A DNA stretch of 64,000 nt, taken from DTKD01 sp964494345. Its GTDB lineage: Bacteria; Armatimonadota; UBA5829. The position numbers were made by a program, and so were the translations under genes. Below the pieces are notes generated by a model, which saw nothing but the letters and a program-made list of their open reading frames with translations, ran no database searches and was not told the origin of the DNA. The stretch lies in contig CAZBSI010000005.1 of assembly GCA_964494345.1 (NCBI GenBank), forward strand, positions 1-64,000. Reading direction: 5' to 3'. Each line of letters begins with the position of its first letter. Positions within the stretch are counted from its first letter, which is position 1. Below are positions 33,560 through 42,582 of the stretch, piece by piece.

Positions 33560-35596
33560 CTAAAACCCTGCTGCGCTGAGTTCCAACCAGAGGTGTTTGC
33601 CCTGGTTAATTGTGCCGTATTGCTGGCCGTCGGGAGACCATACTAACCCAACCTCATACAATCCGACTGGTCGAAAAACTCCGAAGCGGAAATAGGATGT
33701 GCTGTAGGTAAGGGATTTGGGGCCGAGGTTGTAGCTGTATTTGTATAGGTCATAGTTGGTGCGTATTTGCCATAGCCTTCCCGCCCTGTAGGAAGCAGTG
33801 GAAAACAGGTTCATTCTCCTGGAATCCAGTCCGAAATCGAACGAGGAACTGCACGTGAGCCTGTCGCCTACATCAAAAAACAGATTGGTGTCGATCTGAT
33901 GCCTGCCCTGGCTCCATAAAGTGTTGTTCAGGCCGCTTCGAAGATTTAGATTATAGCCGACAGAGGCGCTGCCCCCCATCCAATGCGTTCGCAGCGAGGG
34001 CCGGAACCTCATCTCCGTGCCCGTATCGCCATCAGCCGTGACGGTGAATGCGGCGGATTGGGCAAACGACACGCTTAATGGGCCATGAAGACGTTTGGAT
34101 CGGTTGGCAGTCAAACCGAGGGATTGATAGAGAGACGACGATCTTGAGCCGCTGGGCACGCCATATCCCACAGTGAGATTCGGAAATACGCTGCCGACCG
34201 GGGTGGAAGCTATAGACTTGTTGGCCCTGAGCATCGTCCTGAACGAGAAGTTCGATTGATCCATATATCCGCCGGGCATAAAACTGTTCTGAATCCTGCT
34301 GCCGCCGTAGTAGCCCAGCACGGTGTAGCTGTATTTGGGCAGGCTGCCGTAGACGTTCAGCGTGGTGTAGTGGATCCCCCTGGCGTAGTTGGATGATGGC
34401 TGATATCTCGATGAGAAATCTGCCCGCCCGCTGTGAGTCGCGCTGCCGTATTCGAGGTGGTGACTAAGTTCGTAAGCCTGATTGGAGTTGCCAAGCGAAT
34501 CGACAAAAAAAGTGCCATACCCTCCGCGACCGGCGAGGTAGTCGTGCTGTAAACCCAAACTTGGGCCTTTTCTCGGACGGGCATAGCCGCCGCTTTCGTT
34601 GTCGCCAGAGGAGTATCGCAGCTTGACTGCGCTGGCTCTATTCTCCGAAAGCTGGCAATAAAACGGCAAGTCGACCAGCATGCCATCGTTTGAGGTATAT
34701 CGCACCTGCTGGAGGATCGACTGCCGGTCCTTGTAGCTATAGGAATAGTACGGCAAAGTCATAACCTTGGAATCGCGCACATAAACCGACGCCTTGAAGA
34801 ACAGAATCTTCTGCTTGGGGATAATAGTCAGTCGCTCCGAGACGATCCACGTGCTTCCGTTTACGTCAAGAGACTGACTAAAAATCGACTCGTCGACGTT
34901 TGACGAATCTGCAGCAATCGGCTTTAACTTCGCGGCATCGACAGTTTTAATAGTCGCATCATCGAAGTTGCGAATGTGGATACGATCGGAGCGTGTATCC
35001 AGGACGCATTCGTTACAGATCAATGTTGTGTCACCGTGGCGAATAGAGACGTTTCCCTGAGCAAGAACCCTGCCTGCGCCCTGGATCACCTGCATGCTGT
35101 CAGCTTCTATTGAGATAGATTTATACTCGAGAGTAACCCCGCTGCTGGCGACGACGGTGTCTCGCTCTACACAATAGGCAAGTGAGCCGCCAGCCATAGA
35201 GATAGTCCCATCTGCAGTGGATTGCCCATCCTCCATAGACACCAAAATAAACTCCACCTGCGTGGAGTTCGCAGCCCCGTTACACAGGGCCGTAATCGTG
35301 GCGCTTTGAGGGGCTGTTGAGGATGTCAAGACTCCGATCGCCCGGCCTGCGGTGGTGTAAACGGCTGGGGAAACGTCTCCAGCAGTGGTGGTCAGTCGAA
35401 CCTCAGTGCCATCCGGAACGGGGGCGCCGGTTTCGTCGAGGGCAGTGGTAAGAATCTGCGTGTAGCTTCTTCCGTCAGCAGGAATATGAGACGTGTTGGC
35501 GTCAACTGACACCATAACCGCCGCGCTAACGCTTGCAGAGCACAGTACTAACAGCCCGAACAGGACTATCGATACTCTTAAAAGGGGCATAGCCAC
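33560..35596 (-). CDS. Outer-membrane protein: Big_1-like Ig + LptA/OstA + LptD-like barrel (paralogue)
   Basis: At 678 residues this repeats the layout of the protein at 15489-17411. It has a signal peptide (VLFGLLVLCSASVSAAV) and one invasin-type Ig domain (IPADGRSYTQILTTALDETG, PDGTEVRLTTTAG). An OstA/LptA-like stretch follows (YKSISIEADSMQVIQGAGRV, GNVSIRHGDTTLICNECV), then a long LptD-like barrel with YTSNDGMLVDLPFYCQLSEN and a terminal AAGF. The match DLPFY-x-x-L between the two copies marks the same element. It is co-transcribed after the multi-Ig gene, with 51 nt and a hairpin between. Confidence 0.75.
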   Translation of the reverse strand: MAMPLLRVSIVLFGLLVLCSASVSAAVMVSVDANTSHIPADGRSYTQILTTALDETGAPVPDGTEVRLTTTAGDVSPAVYTTAGRAIGVLTSSTAPQSATITALCNGAANSTQVEFILVSMEDGQSTADGTISMAGGSLAYCVERDTVVASSGVTLEYKSISIEADSMQVIQGAGRVLAQGNVSIRHGDTTLICNECVLDTRSDRIHIRNFDDATIKTVDAAKLKPIAADSSNVDESIFSQSLDVNGSTWIVSERLTIIPKQKILFFKASVYVRDSKVMTLPYYSYSYKDRQSILQQVRYTSNDGMLVDLPFYCQLSENRASAVKLRYSSGDNESGGYARPRKGPSLGLQHDYLAGRGGYGTFFVDSLGNSNQAYELSHHLEYGSATHSGRADFSSRYQPSSNYARGIHYTTLNVYGSLPKYSYTVLGYYGGSRIQNSFMPGGYMDQSNFSFRTMLRANKSIASTPVGSVFPNLTVGYGVPSGSRSSSLYQSLGLTANRSKRLHGPLSVSFAQSAAFTVTADGDTGTEMRFRPSLRTHWMGGSASVGYNLNLRSGLNNTLWSQGRHQIDTNLFFDVGDRLTCSSSFDFGLDSRRMNLFSTASYRAGRLWQIRTNYDLYKYSYNLGPKSLTYSTSYFRFGVFRPVGLYEVGLVWSPDGQQYGTINQGKHLWLELSAAGF

Positions 35597-35608
35597 AATA
35601 TTCCAAAC

Positions 35609-35637
35609 GGCCCGGCCAGCATAAATCTGACCGGGCC
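35609..35637 (-). promoter_or_regulatory. Intercistronic hairpin
   Basis: An 11-bp GC-rich stem (GGCCCGGTCAG / CTGGCCGGGCC as read on the minus strand, one G-U pair) lies between the multi-Ig gene and the downstream barrel gene. It lacks a U-tract, so it may be an RNA-processing or stability element or a partial terminator rather than a full stop. Confidence 0.5.
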
Positions 35638-35647
35638 AGAGATATAA

Positions 35648-37678
35648 CTACGGAAGGACCGTAAACGGCACTTCGAGCGTAACGTTGGAGCCTCCTCCGC
35701 CTGATGGGATGGTGACAGTCACAACGCCAGCTCCCGGATCTGTCGGGCTGGCGGAATCGAGGCTGGTTTGCAAGGTAAACAACGCCACCCCATCACTGGT
35801 TTGTGCGGTATGGGATAGCATAGTACCCTTGCTGGTAACCGCACTGACTGTCGTGTTATCAACAATCGGATGATTATTGGCGTCCTTAGCCGTGATAGTA
35901 ATGGTAGCCTGCCCGCCTGATTTGGCTAAGGAAGCAGGGCTAATAGCATACGTACAGTTGGCACTAACCGGAGGGCCAGAGAATATAATTGTCAGAGGCG
36001 CGCTTGTGACGCCGCCAGCGGTCGCTGTAACCACAACATTGCCATCACCGGCGCTTCCATCTGCATTCAGCACTGCCGTTGCCTGGCCTCCGGCGGTGGT
36101 GGTGACGTTAGAAATGGCGCCGTGCGTGGCTGTAAAGACCACTTGCGTGCCATTCGGTATCGTGAGTCCCCCGGTAGTTGTAACCAACGCCGTAAGGTTC
36201 GTCTTGTTGCCGACGGCGTTGCGGATGTTCATTTTGTCTGCATTCAAGCCCACACTGCCGACCTCTGTAGACGCGACTGGCGTGAACGTGACCGTTATGG
36301 TGTTCTCCAAGTCGCTTGCAGGGGCAGGAATATTGGTCGGCTGTGACGTCAACACCTGCGCTCTAACCGTAGCCACACCCGGCAAGCTCTTCACGCCGCC
36401 TGCATCTTTGGTTATCAGATTCGCCGTCGCAACACCGTTTTTAGTGGTGGCTTGAGCTGTGATGGAGCCATTTCCGCCTCCGCCGCCGTCAGGATCAACG
36501 AAGAACTTCACAACCGTTCCGTCCGTAGCCGGATTCCCTCCCGCATCACCGACCTCAGCCGAGATTCTCGCCAACGAGTTGCCATCACTGGGCAACGTGG
36601 GTTCGTTGCTGGACAGGTTTATAATGGTAGGCGGCCCGGCTTGAACCGTAATAGTGATAGTGGCAGTGCTATTTAGATATTTAGCAGTGACCACAGCCTT
36701 GCCTGCGCGGTCACTTGTGTATGTTGCGGTCGCTTTGCCGCCAGCTCCGATAGGGGAGGTATCGGCAATGTCTCCGAACGTAGCGCTGAAAGTCACGTTT
36801 CCACTCGTCGCCGGGTTGCCCAGAATATCGAGGCAGGTGGCTTCCAACGTAGTCTGAGTGACTGCTCCGCCGCTGCCCAGTATCTGAATGGTCTTAGCGC
36901 TTGCATTTAGTTCCACGCTGGATGTGAACGAGACCGTAGTCTTCTGAGATTTACCCGCACATCTGACCGTAACCGTCGCTTCCGGAGCGGTGTCAATGGC
37001 CGAATCGTAAGTCAAAATCGCCGCAGCGGTCCCTGCTGAGGAACGGGTCTGGGTGTGATTGAGCGTGCCCGCGGTGGTGTTAAAAGTAACAAGAGTGCCG
37101 TCTTCAATGGCATCACCGTTGGCTTTGTTGATCTTGGCCGTTATCGTGATAGTGGCTTTCACTTCACCATCGCCACCGACAGCGCTTGTTTTCTGGGTGG
37201 TGAGGGTGATCGTATCCGCAGTCGGGCCGCCGCCCCCTCCTCCGCCACCGCCGCTCGCCAGTGCTGCAATAAGCCCTACCGCGGCAACGATGCCGATAAC
37301 TTTCCAAGTAGATGACTTGGACTTAGGCCCTGCAGGATTGCTCATAAGCGGGGCTTGGTCTCCCGCCTTGACAGTGTATCCCTGCTGTAGATCGTATACG
37401 TTGATCCGGGAGATTCCCCAGTTGACATCCACGACTCTATATTTTGCTATTTCCTTGCCATCTCTCTGGATGGATCCGGTTGCGCCAACTGCTATGCCTT
37501 CGGCCTTACCGGCGCTGATATGCGTGTCGCCAGCCAGATTGGTAACGCTGGATATCGTCACCGATTCGAGTTTCGATTTGTCCGCAGCGAATGCCGGAGA
37601 TACAATCGACACCAGCATAGCAATAGTCAGTATTACAGAAAGACGTCCGGACAGCGTTCTAGTCATCCCTGCTATCAT
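35648..37678 (-). CDS. Envelope protein with FlgT-like domain and about five Big_1-type Ig repeats
   Basis: A 676-residue exported protein. After the signal peptide, residues ~45-115 resemble the FlgT C-terminal beta domain (DTHISAGKAEGIAVGATGSI, YDLQQGYTVKAGDQAPL). A hydrophobic helix follows (VIGIVAAVGLIAALASGGGG) with a polyglycine run, then about five Ig repeats of ~95-100 residues. Each has the invasin-like pattern of a conserved VTFxxTxG and GxATAxL turn (NGTQVVFTATHGAI, GGQATAVLNADG). The start at 37678 has GGAGG 10 nt upstream. It heads a two-gene operon with the barrel protein and probably works with it at the cell surface (inference). Confidence 0.75.
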   Translation of the reverse strand: MIAGMTRTLSGRLSVILTIAMLVSIVSPAFAADKSKLESVTISSVTNLAGDTHISAGKAEGIAVGATGSIQRDGKEIAKYRVVDVNWGISRINVYDLQQGYTVKAGDQAPLMSNPAGPKSKSSTWKVIGIVAAVGLIAALASGGGGGGGGGPTADTITLTTQKTSAVGGDGEVKATITITAKINKANGDAIEDGTLVTFNTTAGTLNHTQTRSSAGTAAAILTYDSAIDTAPEATVTVRCAGKSQKTTVSFTSSVELNASAKTIQILGSGGAVTQTTLEATCLDILGNPATSGNVTFSATFGDIADTSPIGAGGKATATYTSDRAGKAVVTAKYLNSTATITITVQAGPPTIINLSSNEPTLPSDGNSLARISAEVGDAGGNPATDGTVVKFFVDPDGGGGGNGSITAQATTKNGVATANLITKDAGGVKSLPGVATVRAQVLTSQPTNIPAPASDLENTITVTFTPVASTEVGSVGLNADKMNIRNAVGNKTNLTALVTTTGGLTIPNGTQVVFTATHGAISNVTTTAGGQATAVLNADGSAGDGNVVVTATAGGVTSAPLTIIFSGPPVSANCTYAISPASLAKSGGQATITITAKDANNHPIVDNTTVSAVTSKGTMLSHTAQTSDGVALFTLQTSLDSASPTDPGAGVVTVTIPSGGGGSNVTLEVPFTVLP

Positions 37679-37974
37679 TCTTAACCTGCCTCCAAGTTGG
37701 GTCGGCGCCGCCAAACAGACGAGACGGAGCCTATAACCACAGCCATATTAACTGACGAGAAGTATTGATTCCAAAGTTCCATTGGACTTACAGATATGGG
37801 ACTAACCACCCAATTGATAAAGACATCGTCAGCAAGCGATACCATTATCGGTCATAAGCACGCGCGACTACAGACCTGATGAGTTCTTATCACCTACTAA
37901 ACTGTAATTAGGGCCAAGACGACAACAATCCTGCTTTGTGATATCCAAAAGGCGAAAGGACACAGGCTAGGGAA
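37679..37974. other. Intergenic region upstream of the multi-Ig operon
   Basis: About 300 nt with no gene on either strand. It must carry the minus-strand promoter of the multi-Ig gene, but I find no convincing -35/-10 pair or sigma-54 site. The repeat family begins at 37975. Confidence 0.5.
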
Positions 37975-38125
37975 TAAACGCGAAAGTGCGAAAGGAGCGA
38001 AAACCGGCAATTGATAACCGTAAACCAATGTCGAAAAGCAGATTTCTCGCTGCGCTCGAAATGACAGGGATGGGCGCTCCAAATGACAGGGATGGGCGCT
38101 CGAAATGGCTGGGAACGTGTTTGGT
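37975..38125 (+). repeat. Dispersed repeat copy
   Basis: AAACGCGAAAGTGCGAAAGG, a GATAACCGTAAACC element, then AGCAGATTTCTCGCTGCGCT (~38037) and three CTCGAAATGACAGG-like or CTCCAAATGACAGG units to about 38107. From there to 38221 nothing else is seen. Confidence 0.85.
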
Positions 38126-38221
38126 CGGGCCTTTGCTATTTTGGGGTGGTGATTTGATAACACCACCCCTCATTTTCCGTCGATTCTCAGGCCCATAGCC
38201 GTCGCATCTTGGGGCCGGGCG

Positions 38222-40033
38222 CTACAGAGCCTGCAGCCTCGCCAGTTCTTCAAATCGGAGGTCGGCTCCCAAGACTCCGGCGCAGTTGCCCTGATCGTCG
38301 AACAACGGCGCTGATACCGTAATGCACAATGCGCCTGTGATGCGGGATTTGTAGAAATCGGTGATGAATACGCCGCCCTCATCCACAGCGCCATTGAACC
38401 AATCCCTGTCAGAGAAGTCCTCGTTGAGGCCGAATGTGCCGTATTTTTCGCGGAACTCCGGCTGGGTGATGTTCTCGGTTATCTTCTTGCCAGACATATC
38501 CGTTACGTAAATAAACTGAATAAACATTCGTTTATGCACGGCGTCCTGCAACACTGGCTCGATGCGATCTCTGGCCATACACCTCACGGCATCGTTCTCC
38601 GCGAGATCCTCGATAATCTTCTCCGAAAGGTTCAGCGCATGATCTCGCAGCCTGTCGAAATCGCTCTTGAAGTATTCCGGCAGATACATCTGCGCCTGCA
38701 TCAGCATCTCATCGTCGGAAATCGAGGTCACTCTGCCCTCCGCATACTGATCCTTGACCCACTCGTATATGTGAGCCAGCCCTGCGTGACGTTTGTCCAG
38801 AGCCGACTCCGGCTTGAGACCAAGATACGAATTGACCCAATGCGCAATACCCGCGATGCCCGACTTGTCCGTGACATTGACCCTCGCAGGCCTGTCGAGT
38901 ATCTTGCCCGTATCGAAGATATTATAAATCTCCTCGTTTTTAAGCATTCCATCGGCGTGAATACCCGCGCTGGTGACGTTGAAATTGCTGCCGATAAATG
39001 GATAGCCGGATGGTATCTGCACATCGATTTCATTTCTGAAATAGTCCGCAATTTCTGTTATCACTTTGGTGTTGACGCCGTTTTTCTCGCCTTTGAGGGA
39101 GACATAGTCGATAATCGCGCCTTCGAGGGGCGGGTTGCCGGTGCGCTCGCCAAAACCCAGCAGCGCACAGTTGGCGGCAGCACAACCATACAACCACGCA
39201 GTTGTGGCGTTTACCAGCACCTTGTGGAAGTCGTTGTGCCCATGCCACTCCAGCCACTCGCTCGGAACTCCACACTCGTGAATCATAGCGTGGATCATCT
39301 TAGGAATACTGCGGGGCAATGCGGCCTCGGCATACGGCAAACCGTAGCCCATCGTGTCACAAAGCCTGATTTTGACGGCCTTGCCGGCGTCGTTTGCTAT
39401 CTCCATCAACTTCTGCACAAAGGGGATAATAAAGCCGTCGAAGTCCGCCCTGGTGATGTCTTCGAGGTGACACCGAACGCTGTCAAGCCCGGAATCAAGG
39501 GCCGTCGATACCAAATCGACATAGTGCTCCATCATCTGAGCGCGTGTCTTTTTGAACTTCAGGAATATGTGATAGTCCGAAGCCGAGGTCAGTATCCCGG
39601 TCTCCTTCAACCCCATCTGTTTGACGAGTTTGAAGTCGTCTTTATTGGCGCGAATCCATCCGGTTACCTTTGGGAATTCATGTCCGAGTTCCTGACATTT
39701 TCGCACAGCCTCTTTGTCGCTTTCGCTATACAAAAAGAACTCCGTCGCCCGCACAACGCCGTTTGGCCCGCCGAGTCTGCTGAGCATATCGTATAATTTG
39801 ACGATGTCCTGGACTCGATAAGGCGGCCGGGCCTGTTGACCATCGCGGAACGTGGTGTCTGTGATAAAGAAATCCTTAGCCGGTTCCATCGGCACGCTTT
39901 TGCCGTCGAATATCAATCGCGGCACTTTGGTATACGGATATGCATCACGCAGCAGATTAGGCTCCTGCACGTCCTGCACCTGCTGCTGTGTAACAAACTT
40001 GAGAAGCCCCGAATTTGGATCTTTCTTGAGCAT
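38222..40033 (-). CDS. HMGL-like carboligase (isopropylmalate/Re-citrate synthase type) with Cache-like C-terminus
   Basis: A 603-residue enzyme. Residues ~55-330 form the HMGL TIM barrel: ITDTTFRDGQQARPPY carries the metal-binding Asp, and WLEWHGHNDFHKV supplies the HxH metal ligands. LLGFGERTGNPPLEGAI is the usual acetyl-CoA-side motif. The wording TFRDGQQARPPY is closest, in my memory, to Re-citrate synthase rather than LeuA. The last ~120 residues (FIQFIYVTDMSGKKITEN, SDRDWFNGAV, GVLGADLRFEELARL) look like a Cache/PDC sensory domain, unusual on a cytosolic enzyme. The start at 40033 has GGAGAGGAG upstream; earlier starts extend into the leader. Confidence 0.8.
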   Translation of the reverse strand: MLKKDPNSGLLKFVTQQQVQDVQEPNLLRDAYPYTKVPRLIFDGKSVPMEPAKDFFITDTTFRDGQQARPPYRVQDIVKLYDMLSRLGGPNGVVRATEFFLYSESDKEAVRKCQELGHEFPKVTGWIRANKDDFKLVKQMGLKETGILTSASDYHIFLKFKKTRAQMMEHYVDLVSTALDSGLDSVRCHLEDITRADFDGFIIPFVQKLMEIANDAGKAVKIRLCDTMGYGLPYAEAALPRSIPKMIHAMIHECGVPSEWLEWHGHNDFHKVLVNATTAWLYGCAAANCALLGFGERTGNPPLEGAIIDYVSLKGEKNGVNTKVITEIADYFRNEIDVQIPSGYPFIGSNFNVTSAGIHADGMLKNEEIYNIFDTGKILDRPARVNVTDKSGIAGIAHWVNSYLGLKPESALDKRHAGLAHIYEWVKDQYAEGRVTSISDDEMLMQAQMYLPEYFKSDFDRLRDHALNLSEKIIEDLAENDAVRCMARDRIEPVLQDAVHKRMFIQFIYVTDMSGKKITENITQPEFREKYGTFGLNEDFSDRDWFNGAVDEGGVFITDFYKSRITGALCITVSAPLFDDQGNCAGVLGADLRFEELARLQAL

Positions 40034-40262
40034 TGGTTGTGGTATCTCCTCTCCGGCACACACAAAAGCGAGCAATCTCGCGTGCGCTCGATCGGGATTG
40101 CTTATACATATATAGTATAACAGAAAACTTCCTACGGTTCATTTTGTTTACTTCTCCAGTGCCGCGCACATACCGCCGATAATAGATATTGTAAGGGGGC
40201 TGGCGTATGTGCAACCCCATCATTCCGACCATCGAACGTTGTTTTCCAAGGAGGCCAACTGA

Positions 40263-40679
40263 ATGGATTGCGCCGAACTCTCTATCGCCGTCGAGAAGCT
40301 CATTGGAGTACCAAGGCTTACCCTGCGCGGTCATATGGACGGGTGGCACGATGAGGCTATGTCCGGAGTTTTGACCGGGTTTTGCGAGCAGGGCACTACT
40401 TCGTTGGTGCTGGATATTGCCGGGCTGAGTTTCAACGGCGTAAACGGCGCAACTTCTATGGTCAACGCTCTGAGGAAGCTCGGGCCCGATATGGCGGTGC
40501 ACGTGGTGGCATCGGATCTTTCCGCCAAACTGCTACAAACCGCCCAGCTTGGTTCGACTGTGAGGTTATATTCATCTACCAGCGAATTGGCAGACTATAT
40601 ATCCCCTAAATCGGAGGACCTGACATCAAGATGGACCCCGGAAGCCGCTGATGATTCAGAGATGCCTCTCGCTGCATAA
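40263..40679 (+). CDS. STAS-domain protein (anti-sigma-antagonist-like), non-canonical
   Basis: A 138-residue protein with a STAS fold: LTLRGHMDGW, LVLDIAGLSFNGVNGATSMV and VHVVASDLSAKLLQ. SpoIIAA-type antagonists have a phosphorylatable Ser or Thr in the D-[IL]-S-G-L-x-F-[IM]-D-[ST] stretch. Here the equivalent place reads NGVNG, with Asn instead of Ser. Control by phosphorylation is therefore unlikely unless the nearby Thr or Ser substitutes. No RsbW-like kinase or RsbU phosphatase is adjacent. A strong AAGGAGG precedes ATG 40263. Confidence 0.78.
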   Translation: MDCAELSIAVEKLIGVPRLTLRGHMDGWHDEAMSGVLTGFCEQGTTSLVLDIAGLSFNGVNGATSMVNALRKLGPDMAVHVVASDLSAKLLQTAQLGSTVRLYSSTSELADYISPKSEDLTSRWTPEAADDSEMPLAA

Positions 40680-40712
40680 GGCTTTAAGAAGTTGTTAATA
40701 TTACCAGTTTTT

Positions 40713-40749
40713 CAGCCACGAGTAATGATTCTCGTGGCTGCTGCTTTGT
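40713..40749 (+). terminator. Intrinsic terminator after the STAS gene
   Basis: A perfect 10-bp stem (CAGCCACGAG, TAATGATT loop, CTCGTGGCTG) with a modest CTGCTTTG tail. Confidence 0.6.
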
Positions 40750-40844
40750 ACTATGGAATGACCAGGTAGAGCTTGCCCGCCAGAGTTTACGCCGTCAAGA
40801 CACGGGGTACTCTAAATATCGAGGGTTGTCTCGGAGGGAACAAA

Positions 40845-41057
40845 ATGGGATTTCGCGACATGGACCTCAATGACGACGTGAGAGCCAGTCTCAGGAAAGA
40901 TGGAACGCTCTCCGGCTTTAGAATCGAAGTAGAGGTGCGAAACGGCATTGTCTACCTGAAAGGCCACGTCAGCGCAGACGCGAAAGAACAGGCGCTCGCC
41001 GTTGCTCGGCAGGTGAACTCAGTGGCCGCCGTGGTAGACCAGATGACGATACAATAG
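40845..41057 (+). CDS. Small BON-domain protein
   Basis: Seventy residues containing one BON domain (GFRIEVEVRNGIVYLKGHVS, then AVARQVNSVAAVVDQMTI). BON domains bind phospholipid or attach periplasmic proteins to membranes, but this copy has no signal peptide and no second domain, so it is likely cytosolic or peripheral. ATG 40845 has GGAGGG 5 nt upstream; an earlier TTG (40773) lacks a site. It is a single-gene unit closed by a strong terminator. Confidence 0.8.
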   Translation: MGFRDMDLNDDVRASLRKDGTLSGFRIEVEVRNGIVYLKGHVSADAKEQALAVARQVNSVAAVVDQMTIQ

Positions 41058-41083
41058 CCCGATAAATCGTAGTATGATCTTGC

Positions 41084-41110
41084 GGCGGGACATCCACCCC
41101 GCCTTTTTTA
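41084..41110 (+). terminator. Intrinsic terminator after the BON gene
   Basis: GGCGGG (41084-41089), loop ACATCCAC, CCCGCC (41098-41103), then TTTTTT. It nearly touches the stop codon of the convergent flavoprotein gene. Confidence 0.8.
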
Positions 41111-41111
41111 T

Positions 41112-42449
41112 CTAGACCAGCGCGCCCTGTTCACGAAGAGCGGCGATCAAAGAGCCGGTGTCGATATCCCTGACACACACTTCTTGATCCAAAGACATCG
41201 CCGCAGCTACACCCGCCGCCTGGCCCATCGCAGCGCAAGCCGGCATAATGCGAATTGCACCGTGGCCTGCCTGTGAACTCGATACGCACCTGCCCGCCAC
41301 GAGCACGTTGTCCAATCCGACCGGCAGCAGACACCTATACGGAATCTCGTACCAATCGCCAGGAGGAGCGTTGTTTACTGGCCGCTTGCCCTCTTCTTTT
41401 GTGTAGCCGTCGCCCTTGCCGGAGTGGATGTCCACCGGGTATGCCAATCTGCAAATACAATCGTCAAATTTGCGAGCCTCGACGACGTCTTGAGCGCTGA
41501 AAACATAATCTCCGATGACTCGCCGCGTCTCTCGCACCCCGACGTGATCTGCGCTTCTCAGAAGATAGGATTTCTCGAAGCCCGGCACGTATTTGCGAAC
41601 GAACGAGACAATACTCGCCATCTGTTGGCGGCTCTCGATTTCGGCGCGGGTGAGGTCCTCGGCGTCGGTTGCATGCACGTTGCCGACGTGAGTTGTGTTG
41701 AATACGACCTCGCCGCAGTGCGGCCTGCTGATGTAGAAAATCAGATCTCCCGGAGTCGAATATTCACCATTTGCACGAGCTTGTGAGATCAGGTCGTAAT
41801 ATCCGGCCACGGAGATGACCCCTTTGGCCAGTTTCGCCGTGTCCGCATCGGCCGGCAGTTTTGGGAAACGCATCTGATCGGGATGATCCCGAACATAAGT
41901 TATTGCCTTCTCGAAATCCACCCCGCCGACGTCGAACATAAGCGTGACGGCCTGCGGCACTCCGTCTTCGCCGCCCGATTGATAGTCGGCCCCTAACGAG
42001 ATTGCCGCATCCCCGTCGCCGCTGCAATCAATCAATCGGCTGCAAGTGAACTCCTCTACTCCGCTCTTAGACCGACTATGTACACATATCGCACCATCCG
42101 GCATATACTGAGCCAAATCCACGAAGCTGTGATATCGAAGTCGAACACCTGCCTCAAGCAGAGTGTCCTGTAGAACGTTGCGCATTAACTCGGAGTCGAA
42201 TGAATTGCCGACCAACCCGCCGGATTGTGTCAGTCTATCCCGCAGTTCCTGATATAGCCCGCCCACAAGAGGCTTGCCATCGGAAGTGCTGTGTGACATG
42301 AAAGGATTCACAAGCGCGGCCGTCGCCCAACCGCCAGGGTAACCGAATTGCTCAATTAGAAAGGTGCTCTTGCCCGCTCTCGCCGACGCCACCGCCGCGC
42401 CCCACCCGGCCATTCCGGCGCCTACTACTATAACATCGAAGTGTTCCAT
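41112..42449 (-). CDS. FAD-dependent oxidoreductase (PF12831 type)
   Basis: A 445-residue flavoprotein. The Rossmann FAD motif is FDVIVVGAGMAGWGAAVASA (residues 4-23), followed by EQFGYPGGWATAALVNPFM, typical of the FAD_oxidored family in Planctomycetes and Armatimonadota. A second motif, LIDCSGDGDAAISLGADY, binds the ribityl part. The end has VLVAGRCVSSSQAGHGAIRI and AAGVAAAMSL, as in the family. The oxidised substrate is unknown; many members sit in carbohydrate loci. ATG 42449 is chosen for GGGAGG just upstream and the motif start. Confidence 0.85.
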   Translation of the reverse strand: MEHFDVIVVGAGMAGWGAAVASARAGKSTFLIEQFGYPGGWATAALVNPFMSHSTSDGKPLVGGLYQELRDRLTQSGGLVGNSFDSELMRNVLQDTLLEAGVRLRYHSFVDLAQYMPDGAICVHSRSKSGVEEFTCSRLIDCSGDGDAAISLGADYQSGGEDGVPQAVTLMFDVGGVDFEKAITYVRDHPDQMRFPKLPADADTAKLAKGVISVAGYYDLISQARANGEYSTPGDLIFYISRPHCGEVVFNTTHVGNVHATDAEDLTRAEIESRQQMASIVSFVRKYVPGFEKSYLLRSADHVGVRETRRVIGDYVFSAQDVVEARKFDDCICRLAYPVDIHSGKGDGYTKEEGKRPVNNAPPGDWYEIPYRCLLPVGLDNVLVAGRCVSSSQAGHGAIRIMPACAAMGQAAGVAAAMSLDQEVCVRDIDTGSLIAALREQGALV

Positions 42450-42582
42450 CGCCTGCCTCCCATTGCCTGTGCGTTTATTGTAGCTTATGCGGGTGAAAAT
42501 CAAAAGGGGAAGAAAGCGGATACTCCGACTTGGCGCAGGATGGCTGGATGATCGCAGTCTGATTAACGAGCGGCGAGGATGC

